33,713 nt of DNA from an uncultured bacterium (GTDB taxonomy: Bacteria; Verrucomicrobiota; Lentisphaeria; Oligosphaerales; Oligosphaeraceae): positions 1-33,713 of the forward strand of contig CACYQT010000070.1 of assembly GCA_902776645.1 (NCBI GenBank). Reading direction: 5' to 3'. The position numbers were made by a program, and so were the translations under genes. Below the pieces are notes generated by a model. It was not told the DNA's origin and did no database searches. It saw only the letters and a list, made by a program, of their open reading frames with translations. Below are positions 1 to 6,877 of this stretch, in pieces. Within the stretch, counting starts at the first letter, position 1. Every line of letters starts with the position of its first letter.

Positions 1-163
1 CCCCAAGTCGACGGCGGAAACACCCCAAGTCGAGGCAAAAAACACCCCAAGTCGACGGCGGAAACACCCCAAGTCGACGGCGAAAACACCCATAGTCGAT
101 GGCGGAAACACCCATAGTCGATGGCGGAAACACCCATAGTCGATGGCAAAAACACTCCAAGTC
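1..163. repeat. 22-bp tandem repeat array
   Basis: Seven consecutive 22-bp units fill 1-154 (starts at 1, 23, 45, 67, 89, 111, 133), with a partial eighth unit to about 163. Units 1-4 begin ccccaagtcga and units 5-7 begin cccatagtcgatgg, so the array has two sub-families in blocks. The unit length is not a multiple of three and stop codons (tag) appear in every forward frame by about position 143, so it is not a coding repeat as it stands. The array begins at base 1, so its true left end is outside the window. Confidence 0.85.
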
Positions 164-180
164 AGTGACTAAGTCAAAAT

Positions 181-264
181 CAGTAAACGGTCCAGTAAAC
201 GGTCCAGTAAACGGTCCAGTAAACGGTCCAGTAAACGGTCCAGTAAACGGTCCAGTAAACGATC
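181..264. repeat. 12-bp tandem repeat (cagtaaacggtc) x7
   Basis: Seven head-to-tail 12-bp units start at 181, 193, 205, 217, 229, 241 and 253; the last differs by one base (cagtaaacgatc). In one frame the unit reads Val-Asn-Gly-Pro, which resembles the low-complexity hinge repeats seen near the C-terminus of some AlbA_2/Fic-type regulators. No such domain can be read here, so a decayed gene end is only an inference. Confidence 0.85.
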
Positions 265-308
265 GAAGGAGATTTACCCCCCAAGAAAACGGCGCTACCC
301 CCCAAGAC

Positions 309-370
309 AGTGACCAAGTCACTACCCAAGTTAGTGACCAAGTCAGTGACCAAGTCGGTGACCAAGTCAG
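309..370. repeat. Degenerate 12-bp repeat (agtgaccaagtc)
   Basis: Units at 309, 333 and 345 are identical, 321 and 357 are diverged, all in 12-bp register. In the same frame as the preceding array they encode Ser-Asp-Gln-Val repeats, another hinge-type motif. The frame then runs into the lipoprotein gene without any recognisable domain. Together with the two upstream arrays this accounts for almost all of the first 400 bases; I see no promoter or RNA gene there. Confidence 0.7.
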
Positions 371-438
371 TCATATACTGCCGTCAGTCTTAACATTTGT
401 AATTGAAAATGAGTGCACAAATTACGCCAAAATCGCTT

Positions 439-1536
439 ATGAAATCACTTTTACTATTAACAACCCTGATCATGTTGTTCACCGGATGCAAGACGATGGA
501 AAAAAATGCCAGCATGGAAAATATGAAATTTGAACGGCTGTTCTCTTGGGGGCCGCCGGCAAATGAAGAAACCGCCGCAAAATATGCGCAGGCGGGCGTG
601 ACGGACATCATCGTCTATAGCGAAAAACAACTTGAGCTGGCCACAAAGCACGGAATGCGAGGCTATTGGACATGCTTCACGCCGGAAGGCCCCCATTGCC
701 AGGTCATGAACGAAGAGGAGACACGCCATTTCAATTACATCAACGGAAAGGATCTCGATCCGGCCATGCCACGCGATGAACGGCTGAAAATCACCAGCAT
801 GCGCAAAGGCGAGAAAAACCACCGTTACGGCGGCGAAATGGTGACCGATATCGACACGCTCAACGACGCGGAAATCAAATGCTTCATCAGCGACGACGAT
901 CTTGCCCTCACACGCAAAAAACTGGATCGAATTCTAAACACGGCTCCCGACGGCATCAGCGGCATCTACATGGACTACATCGGCTACATGAACCACCACG
1001 GCTGCTATTGTGAAAACTGCCTCGCAAAATACAAGAAATATCTGGCGGACAAACACTTGGAAGACACGGCGGAAAACAAGAATGATTTCTATTTGGAACA
1101 GTTGGCCGGTTACTACAACCACGTCATCGACTATGTCAAAAAGCAACGGCCGGAATTCAAGATCGTCATCCACGCCTATCCGGATTTCAAGCCGCTGCCG
1201 CTGTACGGAAATCTCGTCAAGGCGGATTACTGCGGCCAGACGGTCGCATGGTATTTCCAGTGGCCGGAAGAAAAAATTCAATACTATACGAAATTTGTGA
1301 CAGAGCATGCGAAAGATTATTATCCGCATGTGGAAGGAATTCCTTTCCAAGGCGTTAACACCAATTCCAACATCAGTCTCGGCTACAAGACTCCGGCCGA
1401 CGTGGAACGGGAGATCCGCCAGATTCTCGCCGCCGGCGGCAAAACATTGATGGTCTGCGACGGGCCAAGCATCATCGAGCCCGGCTATTTTGATGTCTTC
1501 AAAAAATACTGCGGGAAAGAATCATCTTCAAGATGA
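439..1536 (+). CDS. Lipoprotein with glycoside-hydrolase-like fold, function unknown
   Basis: About 365 residues. The ATG at 439 gives a compact lipoprotein signal (MKSLLLLTTLIMLFTGC) with the lipid-modified Cys at position 17. In-frame alternatives are ATG 409 and TTG 403; none has a clear Shine-Dalgarno. The rest lacks membrane segments and alternates strands and helices in a TIM-barrel-like way. The segment GIYMDYIGYMNHHGCYCENC is reminiscent of glycosidase-like proteins in which a strand ending in Asp is followed by a CxxC pair. Family assignment is tentative and no catalytic pair can be named. It stands alone, with tandem repeats upstream and the long repeat region downstream. Confidence 0.7.
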   Translation: MKSLLLLTTLIMLFTGCKTMEKNASMENMKFERLFSWGPPANEETAAKYAQAGVTDIIVYSEKQLELATKHGMRGYWTCFTPEGPHCQVMNEEETRHFNYINGKDLDPAMPRDERLKITSMRKGEKNHRYGGEMVTDIDTLNDAEIKCFISDDDLALTRKKLDRILNTAPDGISGIYMDYIGYMNHHGCYCENCLAKYKKYLADKHLEDTAENKNDFYLEQLAGYYNHVIDYVKKQRPEFKIVIHAYPDFKPLPLYGNLVKADYCGQTVAWYFQWPEEKIQYYTKFVTEHAKDYYPHVEGIPFQGVNTNSNISLGYKTPADVEREIRQILAAGGKTLMVCDGPSIIEPGYFDVFKKYCGKESSSR

Positions 1537-1621
1537 AGCAATATTAAAATTGCTCAAATGTCTATGTCAAGGAAACCACAGATCACACGGATTATCTGGA
1601 GCGGTCAAGCCGCAACCCAAA

Positions 1622-1884
1622 CATAAATTGGAACCACGAAAAGCACGAAAAGCACGAAAAATCAACATCTTAGAGTCAACAGAACACACGGAATAAACAG
1701 AAATGCCTCCCCGCCGGGCTGACAATCTTCTATAGATTATGTTTATACATAATGAACTCTGAATACTGAAAAGTCAACAGCTCCGGCGGCTCGGCGGTTG
1801 TCATCGCTTCGCGAGCTGTAAAATATCTCATGCGGAAGCTCTATGTTTTAGAGAAAATCTTTGCGAAAAAACAAGAAAACGAAC
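1622..1884. repeat. Structured interspersed repeat, copy A
   Basis: First of three related elements of about 260 bp. A conserved left module (1622-1727) starts cataaattggaaccacgaaa, contains cacgaaaag-type 9-mers and ends in a GC-rich ccgccgggct. A variable centre (about 1728-1778) follows. The conserved right module (1779-1884) starts agctccggcgg and ends acaagaaaacgaac. The left module's 1711-1720 can pair with 1779-1789 (ten pairs, one bulged t at 1782), closing a stem around the variable part. No reading frame of note. The stretch 1537-1621 just upstream holds nothing recognisable apart from a weak 6-bp inverted repeat (1537-1554). Confidence 0.85.
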
Positions 1885-1891
1885 TATAGTA

Positions 1892-2142
1892 GTACGAAAA
1901 GCACGAAAAATCAACATATTAGAGTCCACAGAACACACAGAATAGACAGAATGCCTCGCCGCCGGGCCCCTGCCTGCTAAATGTCTGTATTTGCTTTCAG
2001 CTTTTAGCTTTTAGCTTTTAGCTCCGCGAAAGCGGCTAGGCTCCGGCGGCTCGGCGGTTGTCATCGCTTTGCGAGCTGTAAAATATCTCATGCAGAAGCT
2101 CTAAGCTATGGAGAAAATCTTTTCAGAAAAACAAGAAAATGA
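1892..2142. repeat. Structured interspersed repeat, copy B
   Basis: Second copy, 7 bp after copy A in the same orientation. It lacks the first 15 or so bases of the left module. Its variable centre (about 1969-2038) is unrelated to that of A and includes three 8-bp steps of agcttttagctttt type (about 2000-2022). The closing stem is 1958-1968 with 2039-2050, again with one bulged t (2042). The remaining stretch 2143-2340 contains an extended -10 box (TGgTATAAT, 2171-2179) and an AT-rich 16-bp palindrome at 2192-2207, but no gene I can support. Confidence 0.85.
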
Positions 2143-2346
2143 GTAGTACAGATAGTTTTGCCACCGAGGCTGGTATAATAGCTTAATATTTTCAATATAA
2201 ATATTGATATAAAAGCAAGCAGAATTCATCGGGCTCCGGTGCCAAGGCTGGTTCTGAAACTCACAGATGAAAATCAGGTAAAAAAACTTTTGAAAAACAC
2301 CTTAAGACGACACGAAAAAAGCGTTCCATAAATTAGTCGTGCCTTC

Positions 2347-2376
2347 TTGACTTGCAGTCACTGCAAGATGTATAGT
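2347..2376 (+). promoter_or_regulatory. Promoter with perfect 17-bp palindromic operator
   Basis: A -35 box TTGACT (2347-2352) and a -10 box TATAGT (2371-2376) are separated by 18 bp. A perfect palindrome CTTGCAGTCACTGCAAG (2351-2367, 8-bp arms around C2359) overlaps the -35 box and fills the spacer. A dyad in a slightly long spacer is the layout used by MerR-family activators; a repressor is equally possible. The flavodoxin start codon is 42 bp after the -10 box. No regulator gene is present in the window. Confidence 0.6.
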
Positions 2377-2417
2377 ATAGTGATTGATTTTTGCCAGAGC
2401 CCAAACGGAGACTATTC

Positions 2418-3044
2418 ATGAAAACAGTCATCATCATTCTTGTCATCTGCCTTGTGGCCGCGATCGCGCTGGCCGGATGTTGCATCTTCCGCAAACGCAA
2501 CACGGAAGCCACGATCCCCATGACCGCGAAGCTTCCAGGCAAGGCCGTCATCATCTATTATTCGCAGTCGAAAGTCGGCAACACGGCCACCATCGCCCAA
2601 TGGATCCAAAAGCACGTGGGCTGTGAAATGATCGCCATCGAACTGGTCGAGCCATATCCTGAAGCGTATTTTGAAACGCTCAAGGCGGTTGGCAAGGAGC
2701 GCAAGGAGAAGACGGAAAGAGCCATCAAGCCCATCACCGTTCCGGAAGATTGCGATATCATCTTCCTCGGCGCGCCCATCTGGTACGGCACCCACGCGCT
2801 GCCGATGGCGACGTTCCTCAAATCGCATCCATTTGCCGGAAAGACGCTTATCCCCTTCAGCACCCATGGCGGAGGCGGCGCGCCACTCGTTGAAAGCGAC
2901 CTGAAGGCGGCCTGCCCGGAGGCGACCGTCCTCAAAGGCTTCACAGCGCGCGGCTCCAACCAGATCGAACGCCGTCTCAACATCGGCGTGACCTCCCATC
3001 ATACGGAGGACGATGTCGTCGCATGGCTGAACAGCCTGTTTTAA
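2418..3044 (+). CDS. Membrane-anchored (lipoprotein) flavodoxin
   Basis: 208 residues from ATG 2418, which has a GGAG at 2407-2410; a TTG at 2391 would extend it but lacks such a site. Residues 1-21 form a signal with a canonical lipobox LAGC (Cys21), so the protein is probably exported and lipid-anchored. The flavodoxin domain follows: strand IIYYSQS, then the FMN phosphate loop SQSKVGNTATIA, and later GAPIWYGTHALPMATFL and STHGGGG, which match flavodoxin_4-type proteins. It should bind FMN and carry electrons. Flavodoxins are normally cytoplasmic, so the signal is notable. The gene is monocistronic or weakly coupled to the flavin reductase 293 bp downstream, with repeat copy C between them. 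Confidence 0.85.
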   Translation: MKTVIIILVICLVAAIALAGCCIFRKRNTEATIPMTAKLPGKAVIIYYSQSKVGNTATIAQWIQKHVGCEMIAIELVEPYPEAYFETLKAVGKERKEKTERAIKPITVPEDCDIIFLGAPIWYGTHALPMATFLKSHPFAGKTLIPFSTHGGGGAPLVESDLKAACPEATVLKGFTARGSNQIERRLNIGVTSHHTEDDVVAWLNSLF

Positions 3045-3053
3045 TCTAACAAC

Positions 3054-3319
3054 CATAAATTGGAACCACGAAAGGCACGAAAATCACGAAAAATCAACAT
3101 CTTAGAGTCCACAGAATACACAGAATAAACAGAAAGCCTCGCCGCCGGGCCGACAACCTTCAAAAGGCTTGATTTGTGGAAGATAGAAATCCAACCATGA
3201 ACAGAACCAACGGCTCCGGCAGCTCGGTGGTTGTTGTCGCTTCGCGAGGGGCAAAGAATCTCATGCGGAAGCTTTAAGCCTTGGGAAAAAATCTTTTCGG
3301 AAGAACAAGAAAATGAACG
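3054..3319. repeat. Structured interspersed repeat, copy C
   Basis: Third copy, same orientation, filling almost the whole gap between flavodoxin and flavin reductase. It shares the start cataaattggaaccacgaaa with copy A and the end acaagaaaatgaac. The variable centre is about 3153-3210. The closing stem is 3141-3152 with 3211-3223, with the same bulged t (3215) and one mismatch (c3143/a3221). The repeat ends just before the ribosome binding site of the next gene, so it would lie in that gene's leader if transcribed through. Confidence 0.85.
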
Positions 3320-3337
3320 AATAAAGGAGTTACCAAC

Positions 3338-3916
3338 ATGAAAAAGAATCTTGGTGTCATTCAGGCCGTCTATCCGATGCCTGTTCTGATGATAGCCGCA
3401 TACGACGCGAACGGAAAAGTCAATGTGATGAACGCCGCCTGGGGCATGATCTGCAATACGGACCGCATCGCCTTGTTCATAGACGAAGACCACAAAACCA
3501 CGCAGAACATCCTGCAAAGCAAAGCGTTCACAGTCAGTCTCGCCGACCGCAAGCATATCGATGTGGCGGACTTCTTCGGCATCGCCACCGGCAACAAGAT
3601 GACGGACAAATTCGAACGGACAGGATACACCGCCGTCAAAAGCGCGTTTGTGAACGCCCCGATCATCGACGAATTTCCCGTCGTCATGGAATGCGAGCTG
3701 GCGGAAGTCGTCAACACGGAGAGCTTCTACTGCATCGTCGGCAAAATCGTGAACACGGCCGCCGAAGAAAGCGTTCTGGACGAAAGCGGAAAAGTCGTTC
3801 CGGAGAAACTGGATGCGTTGACCTTCGACCAGTTCCGCCATGGCTATTACGCTTCGGGTGAAAAGGTCGGGCAGGCCTGGAAAGCCGGCGTCCCGCTCAT
3901 GAAGAAAGGCGAATAA
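3338..3916 (+). CDS. Flavin reductase family protein (flavoredoxin-like)
   Basis: 192 residues; ATG 3338 is preceded by AAAGGAG (3323-3329). The sequence reads as a single FMN-binding split barrel of the flavin-reductase family: PMPVLMIAAYDANGKVNVMN near the start, the NILQSKAFTVSLAD strand pair, the FERTGYTAVKSAFVNAPII region and a C-terminal FRHGYYASGEKVGQAW. Length is normal for the flavoredoxin group. No signal peptide, so cytoplasmic. It likely binds FMN and passes electrons from NAD(P)H or a partner protein; the substrate is unknown. The upstream flavodoxin makes an electron-transfer role plausible, though the two probably sit on opposite sides of the inner membrane. Confidence 0.88.
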   Translation: MKKNLGVIQAVYPMPVLMIAAYDANGKVNVMNAAWGMICNTDRIALFIDEDHKTTQNILQSKAFTVSLADRKHIDVADFFGIATGNKMTDKFERTGYTAVKSAFVNAPIIDEFPVVMECELAEVVNTESFYCIVGKIVNTAAEESVLDESGKVVPEKLDALTFDQFRHGYYASGEKVGQAWKAGVPLMKKGE

Positions 3917-3929
3917 AACACAAACAAAT

Positions 3930-3947
3930 GGCGGCGACGTCGCCGCC
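3930..3947 (+). terminator. GC-rich hairpin after flavin reductase
   Basis: Perfect 18-bp palindrome GGCGGCGACGTCGCCGCC, 13 bases after the stop codon. It can fold as a 7-bp stem with an ACGT loop and is followed by tgattttcc, a poor but real T-run. Probably a weak intrinsic terminator; a protein-binding palindrome cannot be excluded. Confidence 0.45.
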
Positions 3948-3977
3948 TGATTTTCCACCACAGCCAAACACTCCACC

Positions 3978-5126
3978 ATGAAACAAACCAACCAATCAAC
4001 TGCTGTCTCCAGAAGAGATTCCACCGGTTCCGTGTCGTCGCGTTCGCATGGTCGGCGACGGCTGCTGGCATTGTCGTTTCTCACCATCGCCCCTCTTCTG
4101 ATTTGCGCATGCGCCAAGCAGGACAACGCGGGGCAATCGACCGTCAACGCAACTTCAACCACCATAACGGAAAAAACGATGAAAACGGAAAACAAGACCA
4201 TCCGCCTTGCCATCGGCGGGACGGACTACACGGCGACGCTTGCCGACACGGATGCGGCACGCCTTCTGGCGGAGCAGCTTCCCATGCGCCTCTCCATGAC
4301 GGAACTCAATGGAAATGAGAAATATGCCAATCTGGACAAGCCGCTGCCAACCAAGACGGAAAAAGTCCGCCGCATCGAAGCGGGAGATGTCATGCTTTGG
4401 GGAGACAACTGCCTGGTCGTCTTCTACAAGTCGTTCGACACGCCCTACTCCTACACGCGGATCGGCCGCATTTCCGATGCGAAGGGATTGGCGAAGTCCC
4501 TCGGCAACGGCGATGCAGAGGTCGTATTCCAGCGGAATGAAAACGTTGGTTCAGCGAACAAAGGCGAAACGGCAACGGCGGAATTCTACAACTACACGCT
4601 TTTGTCACAGACTGGCGAGACGGTGAAAATGGACCGTTTCAAGGGAAAGGTCGTCTTGATTGTCAACACGGCCACGGCCTGCGGTTTCACGCCCCAATAC
4701 GAGCCGTTGGAGAAAATCTACCGCGAGTTGCACGACAAAGGCTTGGAAATCATCGACATACCATGCAACCAGTTCGGCAGCCAGGCTCCGGGCACGGATG
4801 AAGAGATCCACACATTCTGCACGTTGAACTACAACACCACCTTCCCGCAGATGAAGAAATCCGACGTCAACGGCGAGCATCAGCTCCCCCTGTACGCCTA
4901 CCTGAAATCGCAGAAAGGGTTCAACGGCTTCGGCGAAGGGAAGATGGCGGATCTTATGCGCGGCCATCTCGCGAAAATCAATCCGGGCTATGAAAACAGC
5001 AGCGACATCAAATGGAATTTCACGAAATTCGTCATCGACCGCGCTGGAAACGTTGTCGCCCGTTTTGAGCCCACGGCGGACATGGAAGCAGTCAAAGCGT
5101 TCATTATGAAGGAAATCCAGAAATAG
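3978..5126 (+). CDS. Lipoprotein fusion: cyclophilin-like domain + glutathione peroxidase
   Basis: 382 residues. An n-region with several Arg precedes LALSFLTIAPLLICAC, giving a probable lipobox with Cys45. Residues about 68-180 match the small bacterial cyclophilin-like fold (LAIGGTDYTATLADTDAA, GDVMLWGDNCLVVFY). Residues about 200-382 are a complete glutathione peroxidase: NTATACGFTPQ with peroxidatic Cys235, IPCNQFGSQ with Gln269, FCTLNY with Cys281 as candidate resolving Cys, and WNFTKF with Trp346-Asn347, completing the Cys/Gln/Trp/Asn tetrad. Cys instead of selenocysteine suggests a thioredoxin-type reductant. Probable role: removal of peroxides in the periplasm. ATG 4180 could start a shorter cytoplasmic form, but the leader argues for 3978. 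The domain fusion is unusual. Confidence 0.85.
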   Translation: MKQTNQSTAVSRRDSTGSVSSRSHGRRRLLALSFLTIAPLLICACAKQDNAGQSTVNATSTTITEKTMKTENKTIRLAIGGTDYTATLADTDAARLLAEQLPMRLSMTELNGNEKYANLDKPLPTKTEKVRRIEAGDVMLWGDNCLVVFYKSFDTPYSYTRIGRISDAKGLAKSLGNGDAEVVFQRNENVGSANKGETATAEFYNYTLLSQTGETVKMDRFKGKVVLIVNTATACGFTPQYEPLEKIYRELHDKGLEIIDIPCNQFGSQAPGTDEEIHTFCTLNYNTTFPQMKKSDVNGEHQLPLYAYLKSQKGFNGFGEGKMADLMRGHLAKINPGYENSSDIKWNFTKFVIDRAGNVVARFEPTADMEAVKAFIMKEIQK

Positions 5127-5136
5127 AGGCGTGACG

Positions 5137-5922
5137 ATGAAATTTCAGCAAATCAGAAGCGCGACGGCGATTGTCACTTTCGGCGGCAGCCGTTTTCTTA
5201 TCGATCCATGGCTGGCTCCGAAGGACGCCTGCCCGCCCATTCCAGGCTCGGCCAATCCGGACTTGCGCTGCCCCGTGCATGAACTGCCGCTGCCATTGGA
5301 GCAAATCCTCCGCGTGGACGCCGTCATCGCCACCCACCTGCATTTCGACCATTTCGACGACACGGCGATGAAGGCCATCCCGAAGGCCATGCCGATTTTC
5401 GCGCAGGATGAAACAGACGCCAAGACATTGCGCGACAACGGTTTCGCCGATGTGCGCATCCTAAAATACGGCGGTCTGGATTTCAACGGCGTGACATTGA
5501 TCAAAACCGACTGCATCCATGGGCAGCCGGGCGAAATCGGCCGCCTCTACGAAAACCTGCCCATTCGCCGCGAAGCATGCGGCGTGGTGATGCGTCATCC
5601 GAATGAAAAAACGCTCTATCTGGCGGGCGACACGGTATGGTGCGACTACGTGGCCGCCGCCATCAACGCCCATCGTCCGGACGTCATCGTCGTCAACGCC
5701 GCACGGGCGGCCGTCGCCGGATTCGGCCCGATCATCATGGGGCTGGAGGACATCGAAAACGTCCTCACGGCCGCGCCATACGCGACTGTCATCGCCAGCC
5801 ACATGGACAACGTGGGGCATGCGACGCTTTGGCGCAAAGACATCCGCGATTTCGCCGCCAAACGCAATCTGGGCAGTCGGCTGCTGATTCCCGAAGACGG
5901 CGAAATCTGCGATCAACCGTGA
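5137..5922 (+). CDS. Metallo-beta-lactamase-fold hydrolase (UlaG-like)
   Basis: 261 residues. The start ATG 5137 is preceded by GAGG (5126-5129); GTG 5131 in the same frame is less likely. The metal site is clear: THLHFDH (His67, His69, Asp71, His72) is the HxHxDH motif, with later ligands in DCIHGQ, LAGDTVWCD and SHMDNVGH. Overall order and length fit the UlaG/YtnP-like subgroup of Zn- or Mn-dependent hydrolases acting on small molecules. No signal peptide. It follows the peroxidase fusion by only 10 bp, so the two are probably co-transcribed. Substrate unknown. Confidence 0.88.
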   Translation: MKFQQIRSATAIVTFGGSRFLIDPWLAPKDACPPIPGSANPDLRCPVHELPLPLEQILRVDAVIATHLHFDHFDDTAMKAIPKAMPIFAQDETDAKTLRDNGFADVRILKYGGLDFNGVTLIKTDCIHGQPGEIGRLYENLPIRREACGVVMRHPNEKTLYLAGDTVWCDYVAAAINAHRPDVIVVNAARAAVAGFGPIIMGLEDIENVLTAAPYATVIASHMDNVGHATLWRKDIRDFAAKRNLGSRLLIPEDGEICDQP

Positions 5923-5961
5923 CCACGGCATCTTCACATCACAACAACACAACTTAAAACA

Positions 5962-6381
5962 ATGTTTTCATTCAGCAACCGCTTCACAAAACTGTCATTG
6001 TTCTTCCTGCTGGCCGTCTTCCTGACGTTCACCGGCTGCGTCCATTGCACGGATGCAGGCTGGCGGGAATACAAAATATTCTGCGGCATGTCCAGCAAGA
6101 ACGGCGAAATCACCGAGGCGGATTGGCGGCGTTTCTGCGACGAGCATGTCACGACGGCGTTTCCGGACGGTTATACGTCCATGGAGGCGATCGGCCACTG
6201 GAAAGGAAGCGGCAACATGACGGAACGGGAGAACTCCCGCGTGCTGCTGATCGTCGCTCCCGCCGACGCAAAGGACAAAGTGATGACCATCGCGAAGAAA
6301 TACCGCGAGATGTTCGAACAAGAGGCGGTTCTTGTCCTAACCTCCACGGGCGAAGCCATTTTCGTAGGTGACGGGCAATGA
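5962..6381 (+). CDS. DUF3574 lipoprotein
   Basis: 139 residues with a lipoprotein signal ending LTFTGC (Cys26). The mature part matches the DUF3574 pattern: YKIFCGMSSKNGEITEADW, FPDGYTSMEAIGHWKGS, ENSRVLLIVAP and KYREMFEQEAVLVL. The family is a small, poorly characterised group of exported proteins; no activity is known to me. The stop codon overlaps the start of the next gene (ATGA at 6378-6381), so translation is likely coupled to the Nudix gene. Confidence 0.82.
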   Translation: MFSFSNRFTKLSLFFLLAVFLTFTGCVHCTDAGWREYKIFCGMSSKNGEITEADWRRFCDEHVTTAFPDGYTSMEAIGHWKGSGNMTERENSRVLLIVAPADAKDKVMTIAKKYREMFEQEAVLVLTSTGEAIFVGDGQ

Positions 6382-6866
6382 ACGTCACCCTCTGCAACAT
6401 GTGCATGATCGAAGACGCGACGAATGGCCGCGTATTGGTGCAGCATCGGTTGCCGAAACCGACGAATCCATGGTGCGGGCTGACCTTCCCCGGCGGGCAT
6501 GTGGAGGCAGGGGAATCCATCACGGCATCAACCATTCGTGAAATCCATGAAGAAACAGGGCTGACCGTCTCGAAGCTTCATCTGTGCGGCGTGATCGAAT
6601 GGGAGACCATCGGCGAACGAACGGACGGCTCCCCCGCCGAAGTGACCGCCAATTCCAAATATATCGTCTTCCTGTTCCGCACCAGCAGCTTCACCGGCAA
6701 ACTGAAATCGTCCGCCGAAGGTCGCATGGAATGGATGACATTGGACGACATGCGCCGCGGCGGCCTCGCTCCGAACATGGAGGAATACATCCGCGTCTTG
6801 ATGGAAGACGACGCCCCGCAGGCCTACGGCATCAGCGGAAAAGGCGGATTGAATGTCATAAAATGA
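6378..6866 (+). CDS. Nudix hydrolase (8-oxo-dGTP diphosphatase-like)
   Basis: 162 residues. A full Nudix box runs from Gly40 to Leu62 (GHVEAGE, seven residues, then REIHEETGL), which binds the divalent metal and cleaves nucleoside diphosphate-X bonds. N-terminal NMCMIEDATNGRVLVQHRL and the short length fit MutT/MTH1-type sanitising enzymes; the C-terminal half (FLFRTSSFTGKLKSSAEGR, MEWMTLDDM) is typical too. The exact substrate cannot be read. It overlaps the DUF3574 stop by ATGA and its own stop (TGA 6864-6866) precedes the SDR start by 11 bp. Confidence 0.92.
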   Translation: MNVTLCNMCMIEDATNGRVLVQHRLPKPTNPWCGLTFPGGHVEAGESITASTIREIHEETGLTVSKLHLCGVIEWETIGERTDGSPAEVTANSKYIVFLFRTSSFTGKLKSSAEGRMEWMTLDDMRRGGLAPNMEEYIRVLMEDDAPQAYGISGKGGLNVIK

Positions 6867-6877
6867 AGGAACAGACC

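Noticed and set aside
1..154. Possible CRISPR array
   Set aside because: Units are directly adjacent with no spacers and vary internally; no cas genes nearby.
99..533. Open frame of 144 codons across the tandem repeats
   Set aside because: It consists mostly of repeat translation, starts inside the 22-bp array, has no ribosome binding site and ends within the lipoprotein gene in another frame.
1490..1696. Small open frame after the lipoprotein
   Set aside because: Runs from the end of one gene into repeat copy A; composition follows the repeat and there is no start signal.
1622..2142. Repeat copies A and B as an insertion sequence
   Set aside because: No transposase frame, no terminal inverted repeats and no target duplication were visible. 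A non-autonomous element remains possible.
2158..2179. Classical promoter TTGCCA/TATAAT
   Set aside because: The spacer is only 10 bp. The extended -10 alone is not enough to claim a transcript, and no RNA gene was recognised downstream.
3041..4213. Long antisense frame opposite flavin reductase and the peroxidase fusion
   Set aside because: The opposite strand carries genes with clear conserved motifs; the antisense reading has none and covers repeat copy C.
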